From contig JAHJGO010000016.1 in assembly GCA_018824405.1 (NCBI GenBank), positions 124,001 through 188,000 on the forward strand: a DNA stretch of 64,000 bases. The letters run 5' to 3'. Each line of letters begins with the position of its first letter. Within the stretch, counting starts at the first letter, position 1. Positions 27,662 to 36,736 of the stretch are shown here, one piece after another. Below the pieces are notes generated by a model. The model was given only the letters and a program-made list of their open reading frames with translations, was not told the origin of the DNA and did not search any database. The position numbers and the translations under genes are program-made. The DNA comes from Gammaproteobacteria bacterium (lineage in GTDB: Bacteria > Pseudomonadota > Gammaproteobacteria > Burkholderiales > Sulfuricellaceae).

Positions 27662-28084
27662 ATGAAATATCGGATTGTGCTTGATACCAATGTGATTGTC
27701 TCCGCCCTGCGTTCCAGTCAGGGTGCTTCTTTCAGGCTGCTGGGGCTGGTTGGGCAGGGAAAGTTTGAATTCAGTGTATCCGTGCCACTGATATTTGAAT
27801 ACGAGGACGCTTGCAACCGGCAGGGAGCCAGCAGGCTAAAACCTCAGGAGATTGGTGGCATCATCGATTACCTTTGTCTGGCGGGCGACAGGCGGCAGAT
27901 ATATTTTCTCTGGCGCCCTTGTCTGAAAGACCCGAAGGACGATCTGGTGCTGGAACTGGCGGTGGAATCCGGCTGTGATTTTATTGTCACATACAATCAG
28001 AAAGATTTTACGGGCAGTGAAAAATTCGGCGTGCGCGTTCTGGCCCCGAAAGAATTCCTGACCCTGATAGGAGAATGTTCATGA
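27662..28084 (+). CDS. PIN-domain toxin of a type II toxin-antitoxin pair
   Basis: Predicted RNase toxin of 140 residues in the COG1569-like PIN group. Acidic active-site residues are visible: D8 in IVLDTNVIVSALR, the glutamate of FEYED, and aspartates in LKDPKDDLVLELA and GCDFIVTYNQKDF. The start at 27662 begins the conserved MKYRIVLDTN; a GTG 24 bases upstream would place coding sequence over the promoter. No ribosome site is visible. It precedes, and overlaps by 4 bases, a ribbon-helix-helix antitoxin, the reverse of the usual VapBC order. Confidence 0.85.
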   Translation: MKYRIVLDTNVIVSALRSSQGASFRLLGLVGQGKFEFSVSVPLIFEYEDACNRQGASRLKPQEIGGIIDYLCLAGDRRQIYFLWRPCLKDPKDDLVLELAVESGCDFIVTYNQKDFTGSEKFGVRVLAPKEFLTLIGECS

Positions 28085-28317
28085 GCACCATCAGTCTTCG
28101 TTTACCGGAATCCCTGCACCAGCAGGCGCGGCAATTGGCGCAGCAGGAAAATATTTCGATCAATCAACTTGTTGCGACTGCACTGGCAGAAAAAATGTCA
28201 GCCTTGATGACAGAGACGTACCTGGAGCAGCGTGCTGCCCGCGCCAGCCGTGAAAAATTCGAGGCTGCGCTGGGCAAGGTTCCGGGTATAGCCCCCGACG
28301 ATCAGGACAAACTCTAA
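28081..28317 (+). CDS. ribbon-helix-helix antitoxin
   Basis: Antitoxin partner, 78 residues. The N-terminal ribbon-helix-helix (STISLRLPESLHQQARQLAQ, then ISINQLVATALAEK) binds DNA and the polar C-terminal tail should wrap the PIN toxin. The start at 28081 is chosen over an ATG two codons upstream because AGGAG at 28069-28073 is correctly spaced and the ATGA overlap with the toxin stop is typical. A stronger ribosome site than the toxin fits the need for antitoxin excess. trhP starts 1 base after its stop. Confidence 0.85.
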   Translation: MSTISLRLPESLHQQARQLAQQENISINQLVATALAEKMSALMTETYLEQRAARASREKFEAALGKVPGIAPDDQDKL

Positions 28318-28318
28318 A

Positions 28319-29668
28319 ATGAATCAACAATTTTCACCCGAACTTCTCTTGCCTGCCGGTTCGCTGGAAAAAATGCGTACCGCCTACGCCTTTGGCGCCG
28401 ATGCTGTTTACGCTGGCCAGCCGCGCTATTCCCTGCGAGCGCGCAACAACGAATTCAAGCTGGAGCAACTGGAAACCGGCATTAAGGAAGCGCATGCGCT
28501 GGGCAAGAAATTTTTTGTCGCCAGCAATCTCATGCCGCACAACGCCAAGGTCAAGACTTATATGGCCGACATGGAGCCGGTTATTGCCATGAATCCCGAT
28601 GCCCTGATCATGGCCGACCCCGGCCTGATCATGATGGTGCGCGAGAAGTGGCCGGAGGTGGCGATCCATCTCTCCGTGCAGGCCAATACGGTGAACTATG
28701 CGGCGGTTAAATTCTGGAAAAGCATGGGTCTGACCCGGGTGATCCTGTCGCGCGAGCTTTCCCTCGACGAGATCGAGGAAATCCGCCAGCTGTGCCCGGA
28801 CATGGAGCTGGAAGTATTTGTCCACGGCGCGCTGTGCATCGCCTATTCGGGGCGCTGCCTCTTGTCCGGCTATTTCAACCACCGCGACCCCAATCAGGGC
28901 ACCTGCACCAATTCCTGCCGCTGGGATTACAAGGTGCATGAGGGCGAAGAGGATGCAGTCGGGGTGATCCGCGCCGATTTTTCCGCCCAGATGCAGGAAA
29001 GCGCCCTGTCGGATTGCGGCAGCCTGCCGCGCCACCCACTGGCAGACAAGGTGTATTTGCTGGAAGAGCAGAACCGTCCGGGCGAACTGATGCCGGTGAT
29101 GGAAGACGAACACGGCACTTATATCATGAATTCCAAGGACTTGCGTGCGGTGGAGCATGTAGAGAGGCTGACCAAAATGGGTATCGATTCCCTCAAGATC
29201 GAGGGACGCACCAAGTCGATCTACTATGTCGCGCGCACCGCGCAGGTCTATCGCCAGGCCATTGATGATGCGCTGGCCGGGCGGGCTTTCGACCTGAAAC
29301 ATATGTCTTCGCTGGAAGCGCTGGCCAATCGTGGCTATACCGACGGCTTCTACCAGCGCCATCACACCGCCGAACACCAGAACTACATGCGCGGCTACTC
29401 GGAAAGCGCCAAAAGCCAGTATGTAGGAGATATCGTGGGCTTCGATGCCGCCAGCAACATGGCCGAGATCAGCGTGAGGAACCGCTTCGTGGTAGGCGAC
29501 CGGCTGGAAATTCTTTTGCCTTCCGGCAACCGGGTGGTGCAGCTGGAACGCATGGAAAATCTGGAAGGCGAGGCCATGGATGTCGCACCCGGTAGCGGCT
29601 GGACGGTACGCATCCCCCTGTCGCCCGGAGATTATGCCCAGGGACTGGTGGCGCGCTTCGTGGCCTGA
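28319..29668 (+). CDS. trhP: tRNA hydroxylation protein, peptidase U32 family (TrhP/YegQ)
   Basis: U32-family protein of 449 residues similar to E. coli YegQ/TrhP, which is needed for prephenate-dependent 5-hydroxyuridine formation at tRNA position 34. The N-terminal barrel begins FSPELLLPAGSLEKMRTAYAF and has the family signature with cysteines in VFVHGALCIAYSGRCLLSGYF, plus NQGTCTNSCRWDY. These four cysteines are thought to hold an Fe-S cluster. The C-terminal domain ends in a beta-barrel. It abuts the toxin-antitoxin genes by 1 base but its function is unrelated. Confidence 0.9.
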   Translation: MNQQFSPELLLPAGSLEKMRTAYAFGADAVYAGQPRYSLRARNNEFKLEQLETGIKEAHALGKKFFVASNLMPHNAKVKTYMADMEPVIAMNPDALIMADPGLIMMVREKWPEVAIHLSVQANTVNYAAVKFWKSMGLTRVILSRELSLDEIEEIRQLCPDMELEVFVHGALCIAYSGRCLLSGYFNHRDPNQGTCTNSCRWDYKVHEGEEDAVGVIRADFSAQMQESALSDCGSLPRHPLADKVYLLEEQNRPGELMPVMEDEHGTYIMNSKDLRAVEHVERLTKMGIDSLKIEGRTKSIYYVARTAQVYRQAIDDALAGRAFDLKHMSSLEALANRGYTDGFYQRHHTAEHQNYMRGYSESAKSQYVGDIVGFDAASNMAEISVRNRFVVGDRLEILLPSGNRVVQLERMENLEGEAMDVAPGSGWTVRIPLSPGDYAQGLVARFVA

Positions 29669-29732
29669 TTACGTATTTTTGACGTTGATTTCCGGTATAC
29701 TTTCAGCCGTTTAACTGTTCACTATTTCCTAA

Positions 29733-30983
29733 ATGCAGCTTTTCGCTTTCGGCATCAATCACCATACCGCGCCGCTCGCCATCCGCGAGCAGGTGGCGTT
29801 TCATGCCGAAAATCTGCAACAGGCGCTGCTGAATCTGGTGGAGCACCGCCCGGTCAAGGAAGCAGCCATCCTCTCCACCTGTAACCGCACCGAGGTGTAT
29901 TGCAACACCGAGGAACCGCAGCAGGCGATCAACTGGATGGCGGATTTCCACCAGCTCAAGACCCACTCTATTGAGCCGTATCTCTACACTCTGCCCAAGC
30001 AGGACGCGGTGAAACATGCTTTCCGCGTCGCCAGCGGGCTGGATTCCATGGTGCTGGGCGAAACCCAGATTCTCGGTCAGCTCAAGCAGGCGGTCAGAAG
30101 CGCGGAGAAGGCCGGCACCATGGGCACCCTGTTGCACAAGCTGTTTCAGCGCACTTTTTCGGTGGCCAAGGAAGTGCGTGGCACGACTGCCATCGGGGCC
30201 AATTCGGTATCCATGGCTGCTGCCGCAGTGCGTCTGGCACAGCGCATTTTTCCCAGCATCCACGAGCAGAACGTACTGTTCATCGGCGCGGGGGAAATGA
30301 TCGAGCTGTGCGCCAATCACTTCGCCGCCCAGCACCCCAAGCATATCCTGGTCGCCAACCGTACGCTGGAGCGCGCCAGTACTTTGGCGCAGCGCTTCGG
30401 CGGCGGTGCCATCACGCTCAACGACCTGCCTGACCACCTCGCGGCTTACGACATCATCGTCACTTCCACCGCCAGTCCGCTGCCGATTCTGGGCAAAGGA
30501 ATGGTGGAACGCGCCATCAAGGCACGCAAGCACCGCCCCATGTTCATGGTCGATCTGGCCGTGCCGCGCGATATCGAGGAAGAAGTGGCGGACATGGACG
30601 ACGTTTTCCTTTACAGCGTGGACGATCTTTCGCAAGTAGTGCAGGAAGGCATGGACAGCCGCCAGGTGGCTGCCGCCGAGGCCGAGGCCATCGTCGAGTC
30701 GCGCGTGCGCAGTTTCGTTGAATGGATGGAAAACCGCGAAGTGGTGCCGACCATCCGCGCTCTGCGCGACCATGCCGACCGCGTGCGCCGCCAGGAGCTG
30801 GAACATGCCCAGCGCATGCTGGCCCGGGGCGAAGATCCGCATGAAGTGATGGAACTGATGGCGCGGGCGCTTACCAACAAGTTCCTTCACAATCCTAGCC
30901 ACGCGCTGAGCCACGCCTGCGGCGAAGACCGTACCCTGCTCGAATCGGCCCTGCGCCGCCTTTATCACTTTCACCAGAATTAG
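29733..30983 (+). CDS. hemA: glutamyl-tRNA reductase
   Basis: First committed enzyme of tetrapyrrole synthesis by the C5 route, reducing glutamyl-tRNA to glutamate semialdehyde with NADPH. The 416-residue protein has the catalytic cysteine C50 in [11 protein letters not shown], the [16 protein letters not shown] substrate motif, the NADPH-binding [12 protein letters not shown], and the C-terminal helical dimerisation domain. It leads the conserved hemA-prfA-prmC cluster, 3 bases before prfA. A -10-like TATACT lies at 29696-29701 without a well-spaced -35. Confidence 0.96.
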   Translation: MQLFAFGINHHTAPLAIREQVAFHAENLQQALLNLVEHRPVKEAAILSTCNRTEVYCNTEEPQQAINWMADFHQLKTHSIEPYLYTLPKQDAVKHAFRVASGLDSMVLGETQILGQLKQAVRSAEKAGTMGTLLHKLFQRTFSVAKEVRGTTAIGANSVSMAAAAVRLAQRIFPSIHEQNVLFIGAGEMIELCANHFAAQHPKHILVANRTLERASTLAQRFGGGAITLNDLPDHLAAYDIIVTSTASPLPILGKGMVERAIKARKHRPMFMVDLAVPRDIEEEVADMDDVFLYSVDDLSQVVQEGMDSRQVAAAEAEAIVESRVRSFVEWMENREVVPTIRALRDHADRVRRQELEHAQRMLARGEDPHEVMELMARALTNKFLHNPSHALSHACGEDRTLLESALRRLYHFHQN

Positions 30984-30986
30984 CGC

Positions 30987-32069
30987 ATGAAACCATCTAT
31001 CCTGGCCAAGCTCGCCTCCCTGAGCGAGCGGCTGGAGGAGCTCAATTTGCTTCTTTCCAGCGCCGACATCACCAGCAACATGGACAACTATCGCAAGCTG
31101 ACGCGCGAGCATGCGGACATCACGCCGGTGGTGGAGCAGTATCGCGCCTGGCAGCAGTGCGAGCAGGACATGAGTGATGCAGAGGAAATGTTGGCCGATC
31201 CGGAAATGAAGGAGTTTGCCACCGCTGAGATCGAGGATGGCAAGGCGCGGCTGGAGCAGATCGAAATCGATTTGCAGAAGCTGCTGCTGCCCAGGGATCC
31301 CAACGACGAACGCAATGTGTTTCTGGAAATCCGCGCCGGGACCGGCGGCGATGAATCGGCGCTGTTCGCTGGCGACCTGTTCCGCATGTACACGCGCTAC
31401 GCCGAGCGCCAGCGCTGGCAGGTGGAAATCGTTTCGGAAAGCCTGGGCGAGATGGGCGGCTACAAGGAAATCATCGCCAAGATCATCGGCCAGGGCGCCT
31501 ATTCCAAGCTCAAATTCGAGTCCGGCGGGCACCGCGTGCAGCGCGTCCCGGCCACTGAAACGCAAGGCCGCATCCACACTTCCGCCTGCACCGTCGCCAT
31601 CATGCCGGAGGCGGACGAACTGGCCGAGGTCAACCTCAATCCCGCCGACCTCAGGATCGATACCTTCCGCGCTTCCGGCGCGGGCGGCCAGCACATCAAC
31701 AAGACCGATTCGGCGATCCGCATTACCCATTTGCCGACTGGCATCGTGGTGGAATGTCAGGATGACCGTTCGCAGCATAAGAACAGGGCTCAGGCCATGA
31801 GCGTGCTGGCGGCGCGCATCATGGACGGGCAGCTACGTGAGCGCAACGCCAAGGAGGCCGCCACGCGCAAATCCCTGATCGGCAGCGGCGACCGCTCCGA
31901 GCGCATCCGCACCTACAACTTCCCGCAAGGGCGCATCACCGACCACCGCATCAACCTGACTCTGTACAAGATCGACCAGATCATGGATGGTGACATGGAT
32001 GAACTCACCGGCTCGCTGATGGCCGAGCACCAGGCGGAATTGCTGGCCAGTCTGGCCGGAGAAGGCTGA
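30987..32069 (+). CDS. prfA: peptide chain release factor 1
   Basis: Terminates translation at UAA and UAG. The 360-residue protein equals E. coli RF1 in length. The GGQ catalytic motif is at 233-235 ([14 protein letters not shown]) and the RF1-specific codon reader PAT is at 188-190, which distinguishes it from RF2 (SPF). The gene lies 3 bases after hemA and directly abuts prmC, whose product methylates the GGQ glutamine. Coupled expression of substrate and modifying enzyme is expected. Confidence 0.97.
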   Translation: MKPSILAKLASLSERLEELNLLLSSADITSNMDNYRKLTREHADITPVVEQYRAWQQCEQDMSDAEEMLADPEMKEFATAEIEDGKARLEQIEIDLQKLLLPRDPNDERNVFLEIRAGTGGDESALFAGDLFRMYTRYAERQRWQVEIVSESLGEMGGYKEIIAKIIGQGAYSKLKFESGGHRVQRVPATETQGRIHTSACTVAIMPEADELAEVNLNPADLRIDTFRASGAGGQHINKTDSAIRITHLPTGIVVECQDDRSQHKNRAQAMSVLAARIMDGQLRERNAKEAATRKSLIGSGDRSERIRTYNFPQGRITDHRINLTLYKIDQIMDGDMDELTGSLMAEHQAELLASLAGEG

Positions 32070-32927
32070 TTGGCGACGCTGGCCGAGACGCTGGCAGAGG
32101 ACAGCCAGAAGCTGCAACAAGCCCTCGGACTTGATCTGCGAGAAGCGCGGCTGGAAATCCAGATCCTGCTGTGTCATGTGCTTGGCGTGCCTCGCTCCTG
32201 GCTTATCAGCCATGACCGCGATCACCTGGCAGATACTGCCGCACAAGCTTACGCAGCCTCTCTGGCCCGGCGTCTTTCAGGCGAACCCATTGCCTACATC
32301 GTGGGCAGACGCGAATTTTTCGGGTTGGAATTCTTCACGACTCCCGCGGTATTGATTCCGCGCCCCGAGACCGAACTGCTGGTCGAACTGGCGCTGGAAC
32401 GCATTCCGCAAAACCAGCCCGGCAATGTGCTGGATCTCGGCACCGGCAGCGGTGTCATCGCCATCAGCATCGCCAAGAACCGGCCGTTTGCGACGGTTTC
32501 GGCGGTGGATCAGTCTCAGGCGGCGTTGGCTGTGGCGCGCGAGAACGCCGCACGGCTGCAGGTGCCAAATCTGCGCCTGTTACAAAGCAACTGGTTCAGT
32601 TCGCTTGAAGATGAAGTGTTCGAGCTCATTGTTTCAAATCCACCTTACGTAGAAGCTGCCGACCCGCATCTGCTTCAGGGTGATGTGCGTTTCGAACCCC
32701 TGTCAGCGCTGGCTTCCGGGGCAGATGGGCTGGACGATATCCGCCGCATTGCCGCTGCCGCACTGCAACATCTCAAGCCTGGCGGCTGGTTGTTGTTCGA
32801 ACATGGCTACAATCAGGGAGAACGCTGCCGCGAGATATTGCGCCAGCAGGGGCTTTCAGCAGTGGAAACCATCCGCGATCTGGCCGGGCTGGAACGCGTA
32901 AGCCTGGGGGTGAAGGAAAGTGTTTAG
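32070..32927 (+). CDS. prmC: release factor glutamine N5-methyltransferase
   Basis: Methylates the glutamine of the GGQ motif in release factors. The 285-residue protein has an N-terminal helical domain and a SAM fold with VLDLGTGSGVIAISIA (about 120-135) and the catalytic NPPY at 190-193. The start is a TTG directly after the prfA stop; GGAGAAGG in the end of prfA provides the ribosome site and no closer in-frame ATG preserves the N-terminal domain. It completes the hemA-prfA-prmC operon. Confidence 0.94.
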   Translation: MATLAETLAEDSQKLQQALGLDLREARLEIQILLCHVLGVPRSWLISHDRDHLADTAAQAYAASLARRLSGEPIAYIVGRREFFGLEFFTTPAVLIPRPETELLVELALERIPQNQPGNVLDLGTGSGVIAISIAKNRPFATVSAVDQSQAALAVARENAARLQVPNLRLLQSNWFSSLEDEVFELIVSNPPYVEAADPHLLQGDVRFEPLSALASGADGLDDIRRIAAAALQHLKPGGWLLFEHGYNQGERCREILRQQGLSAVETIRDLAGLERVSLGVKESV

Positions 32928-32936
32928 ATTATGGCT

Positions 32937-32988
32937 TTGACAATCTAACGTTGACGTTATATATTCAAACCTCACTTACACGTTAGAT
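32937..32988 (+). promoter_or_regulatory. MerR-type promoter/operator of the HMA-like/MerR pair
   Basis: A -35 TTGACA (32937-32942) is followed by the dyad TAACGT-TG-ACGTTA (32946-32959) and -10 candidates TATATT (32960-32965, 17-bp spacing) or TATTCA (32962-32967, 19-bp spacing). A dyad within a -35/-10 spacer is the classic MerR arrangement. ATCTAACG (32943-32950) recurs inverted as CGTTAGAT (32981-32988), adding a third half-site next to the ribosome site. Confidence 0.6.
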
Positions 32989-33000
32989 ATGGAGAGCGCC

Positions 33001-33222
33001 ATGCAAGCCGTTGACATCATGATTCACATCGACGAAATGCTCGATACAACTCAGCAACAGGCCATTGAGGTCGAACTGAGGGAGATAGAGGGTGTAATTG
33101 CCCCGCGCTTCAATAAACCTCATCTGCTCGTCATCTCGTACAACGCTGACAGCACAAATACGGCTACATTACTGAAAACCGTGAAAGACAGGGGCTGTCA
33201 GGCTCAGGTCGTAGCCTTGTAA
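33001..33222 (+). CDS. small HMA-like ferredoxin-fold protein lacking the CxxC metal site
   Basis: A 73-residue protein whose predicted beta-alpha-beta-beta-alpha-beta pattern and length resemble heavy-metal-associated (HMA) domains: VDIMIHID, then helix TTQQQAIEVELREIEGV, paired strands, helix TATLLKTVKDRG, final strand. The canonical metal-binding MxCxxC loop is replaced by IDEMLDTTQQQ and the only cysteine (RGC, near residue 65) is elsewhere, so copper-chaperone function is unlikely. The start at 33001 has GGAGAG at 32991. It sits between a MerR-type promoter and the regulator gene 6 bases downstream, so it is probably the regulated target or an accessory sensor. Function unknown. Confidence 0.7.
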   Translation: MQAVDIMIHIDEMLDTTQQQAIEVELREIEGVIAPRFNKPHLLVISYNADSTNTATLLKTVKDRGCQAQVVAL

Positions 33223-33228
33223 TTCGGC

Positions 33229-33702
33229 ATGACCAGCGGATTGTATAAAATTGGGGACGTGGCGGACATGCTGGATACGTCCGTCCGAACCCTTCGCTAC
33301 TACGAGGAAGAGGGTCTGGTAACGCCGGTGCGGACCGAGGGCGGAACACGCCTTTATTCCATAGGTCATATTGATCGGCTGCGCGCCATTCTGAACCTGG
33401 TCAAAAGTGGTTATTCCATCGATGCGGTTAACCTCGTGGCAAAGCTGCGAGAGAACAGCCAGACCGGGGATGAGAGCCAGGAAGTGGTATCTGCCCAGCT
33501 GGACAGAATACTCAATGACATAGATTCCAGAATCAATGATCTAAAGAAACTTGCAGCCGAGATTGAGGCCGCAAGGGGGACGGTCCAGCAGTGTGCTGGC
33601 TGTCACAATCACCCCAGTACGCATGGCTGTCCGAATTGTCCGGTACGCAGCCATCTGCGTGACATTGAATTGCTGAATCTGGTATGGGATCAAAACGGGT
33701 GA
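33229..33702 (+). CDS. MerR-family transcriptional regulator with Cys-rich C-terminus
   Basis: Regulator of 157 residues. The N-terminal winged helix (LYKIGDVADMLDTSVRTLRYYEEEGL, about 5-30, in part) is canonical MerR, followed by a coiled dimerisation helix (85-118). The C-terminal CAGCHNHPSTHGCPNCP holds C122, C125, C134 and C137 plus histidines, a likely zinc, Fe-S or redox site; the spacing differs from the short loops of MerR, CueR and ZntR. Promoter architecture upstream of the small HMA-like gene fits autoregulation by DNA distortion. The inducing signal is unknown; a metal, thiol or sulfur species are candidates. Confidence 0.85.
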   Translation: MTSGLYKIGDVADMLDTSVRTLRYYEEEGLVTPVRTEGGTRLYSIGHIDRLRAILNLVKSGYSIDAVNLVAKLRENSQTGDESQEVVSAQLDRILNDIDSRINDLKKLAAEIEAARGTVQQCAGCHNHPSTHGCPNCPVRSHLRDIELLNLVWDQNG

Positions 33703-33727
33703 TCGTCGCCTTGATCAGGAGACGATC
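33701..33727 (+). terminator. hairpin at the end of the MerR gene
   Basis: Perfect 7-bp arms GATCGTC/GACGATC with a 13-base loop begin at the MerR stop codon. No T-run follows, so termination is uncertain. purB converges from the other side. Confidence 0.3.
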
Positions 33728-33816
33728 CTGGCTGGCCCAGTGAAAATTTTGCGCGGTTTCATGAGCGGCGGCATCAGCCCCTGTATTTCCGGCATTTAAT
33801 CCAGCCGTTCGGCGCG

Positions 33817-35253
<1,437 letters not shown>

Positions 35254-35267
35254 TCATCTGTGGCGGC

Positions 35268-35678
35268 TTACGCTTCTCTTTCGCTCTTGCCAAGCTGATA
35301 AGCCTGGAATAGGGCATTTGTCAGCCCCTGGTGTTGATGGAGATCATCAATCGCCATTTCACGCGTGGCGATTGTCTGCAGCCTGCCGAGTACCTGGTTT
35401 TCCTGCCATGTGGCGGCAAAGGCTTTCTCGTCAAACTCCCCGTTAACCAGGAAATCAGCGGCTAGCCCCTGTGCGTTATCGAAAAAAATCTCTGCCTGCT
35501 GCATGACTTCATAGAGATAGGAGTAGGTATCTATGCCATGTTTCTCGGCGAGGATCGCATGAGTTGCCTGGAGAGATCCATGGCTTTCGACTAAGTCGTC
35601 AAGGTTGATCGTTGCAGATGGCGCATAGGTCTCGCCCTTGAAAGAGAACTCGACATGAGCATCAATGCTGTTTTTCAT
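35268..35678 (-). CDS. unknown protein, 136 residues
   Basis: I do not recognise this protein. From the start used here (GGTGA ribosome site 6 bases upstream) it has 136 residues, no signal peptide, no membrane helix and no cysteines. It is acidic and mostly helical, starting with a beta-like segment (IDAHVEFSFKGETYAPSATI). It looks like a compact soluble protein with normal local codon usage. It is divergent from a small secreted protein gene across 226 bp that holds the inverted repeat GTAACA-N3-TGTTAC. Role unknown. Confidence 0.7.
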   Translation of the reverse strand: MKNSIDAHVEFSFKGETYAPSATINLDDLVESHGSLQATHAILAEKHGIDTYSYLYEVMQQAEIFFDNAQGLAADFLVNGEFDEKAFAATWQENQVLGRLQTIATREMAIDDLHQHQGLTNALFQAYQLGKSEREA

Positions 35679-35748
35679 CTTGTTCACCCGTGCTGAATAA
35701 TTGTGACGGCCTGCGTTCACGCCGCATGCCAGGCCATTGAAACACTTC

Positions 35749-35763
35749 GTAACATCTTGTTAC
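35749..35763. promoter_or_regulatory. inverted repeat in a divergent promoter region
   Basis: GTAACA-TCT-TGTTAC is a perfect 6-bp dyad between two divergent unknown genes. Its position fits a shared operator, but no regulator gene is adjacent and no known consensus is matched. Confidence 0.35.
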
Positions 35764-35904
35764 CCGGTTGATATAAGTCGGAAACCCCTTTTCCCTATTA
35801 TGCTTCACATCGACGGACAACAAAGCATCTCCGCAGTATGACGGGTGATCACAGCGGGTTGCTTGGTTCGTTCGATTATTGTTAAATTTTACAGGAATAG
35901 GATT

Positions 35905-36075
35905 ATGAAAAAAGCACTTCAAGTTGCAGTACTCGCCTCCTTGCTGACCTCGTTCTCGGCTTTTGCCCACCACCCTGCTGAGGATATCGTCGACCCGGAC
36001 ATCTACGAGATGATTGACCTGAATGTGGCCGATACGCCGCATGCGCTTCTGGATTTCACGGATATGGGCAATTAA
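35905..36075 (+). CDS. small secreted protein, 56 residues
   Basis: A 56-residue protein with a clear Sec signal: MKKALQVAVLASLLTSFSAF then AHH, cleavage probably after AFA. The mature peptide is only about 34 residues, strongly acidic (ten Asp/Glu), and opens with HHP, which could bind a metal; it has no cysteines. CAGGAATAGG precedes the ATG. A hairpin follows the stop. Family and function are not recognised. It is easily missed because of its size. Confidence 0.65.
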   Translation: MKKALQVAVLASLLTSFSAFAHHPAEDIVDPDIYEMIDLNVADTPHALLDFTDMGN

Positions 36076-36089
36076 GAGCAAGCAGGATC

Positions 36090-36132
36090 AACCCCGGTTT
36101 CTTGGCCGTTAAGCGGGCGAGAGGCCGTGGTT
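36090..36132 (+). terminator. imperfect hairpin after the small secreted protein gene
   Basis: Arms AACCCCGG and CCGTGGTT pair with one mismatch and enclose a second short stem. A weak T-rich sequence follows. The rest of the 279-bp gap to the next gene shows only a doubtful 46-codon frame (36213-36353). Confidence 0.3.
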
Positions 36133-36212
36133 TGTAAACTTATGTTTAGCATGATTCAAGGCTGGTATGAGCCTGGTTGTTCATCCTTAAATCTTTGCCT
36201 GTGACCTGAAGC

Positions 36213-36353
36213 ATGGGCTTTGCTGCAGGCAAGGTTGATTCGCAGACAAGAAACGCAGCGCAGCCCAGGAGGGTTAATGCCTGGTCGCCGGACGCCAATT
36301 CACTGATGATTCCAGATGGGCGCGCCGTCTATTACTGCGGCGACGACTTGTAA
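36213..36353 (+). CDS. doubtful 46-codon ORF
   Basis: An ATG-started frame of 46 codons ends 2 bp from the stop of the opposing thioredoxin gene. The product ends IPDGRAVYYCGDDL, which looks protein-like, but there is no good ribosome site, signal or recognisable family. It may be a small gene, a remnant of one, or chance. Confidence 0.2.
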   Translation: MGFAAGKVDSQTRNAAQPRRVNAWSPDANSLMIPDGRAVYYCGDDL

Positions 36354-36354
36354 C

Positions 36355-36684
36355 CTATGATACTTTCCACAGCCGGTAAATACGTTCAACTTGGGTGACC
36401 AATTCCATGAGGCTGAAGCTACGGGCTTTTTCCAGGCACAACTGACCTTCTATATATAATTTTATGGCTGGAAGGCTGAATACGCCATTCTGAGCACAAA
36501 TGTCGGAATTCAGCTCGCAGTCGACATACGCCAGGGCAATGTCAGGGAATTGTTGTGCCATCAGGCTTTCGATCTTGGGTTTGATGATTTGGCAAACACC
36601 ACAATGAGCTCCTCCAAAAAGGATAAAAACAGCCTGTCCCGGTTTCAGTTGTTCAATCTGGCTGGCCGTAGTGAGGGTTTGCAT
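36355..36684 (-). CDS. thioredoxin-like protein with CGVC active site
   Basis: A single-domain thioredoxin-fold protein of 109 residues without a signal peptide. The redox pair is C28-G-V-C31 in FGGAHCGVCQIIKP, in place of the canonical WCGPC, and the cis-proline region reads VFSLPAIKLY. Further cysteines (DCELNSDIC, LC) are present. The altered active-site dipeptide should shift redox potential and partner choice. It starts 53 bp downstream of the adenine deaminase gene on the same strand. Confidence 0.85.
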   Translation of the reverse strand: MQTLTTASQIEQLKPGQAVFILFGGAHCGVCQIIKPKIESLMAQQFPDIALAYVDCELNSDICAQNGVFSLPAIKLYIEGQLCLEKARSFSLMELVTQVERIYRLWKVS

Positions 36685-36736
36685 GGTGGCGTTGGCTTGG
36701 ATGAATAGTGGGACGGGCTAATCAACGGATTCCCGC

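Noticed and set aside
29679-29701. TTGACG and TATACT as a hemA promoter.
   Set aside because: The spacing is 11 bp, far from the 16-18 bp needed; the -10 alone is not enough to call a promoter.
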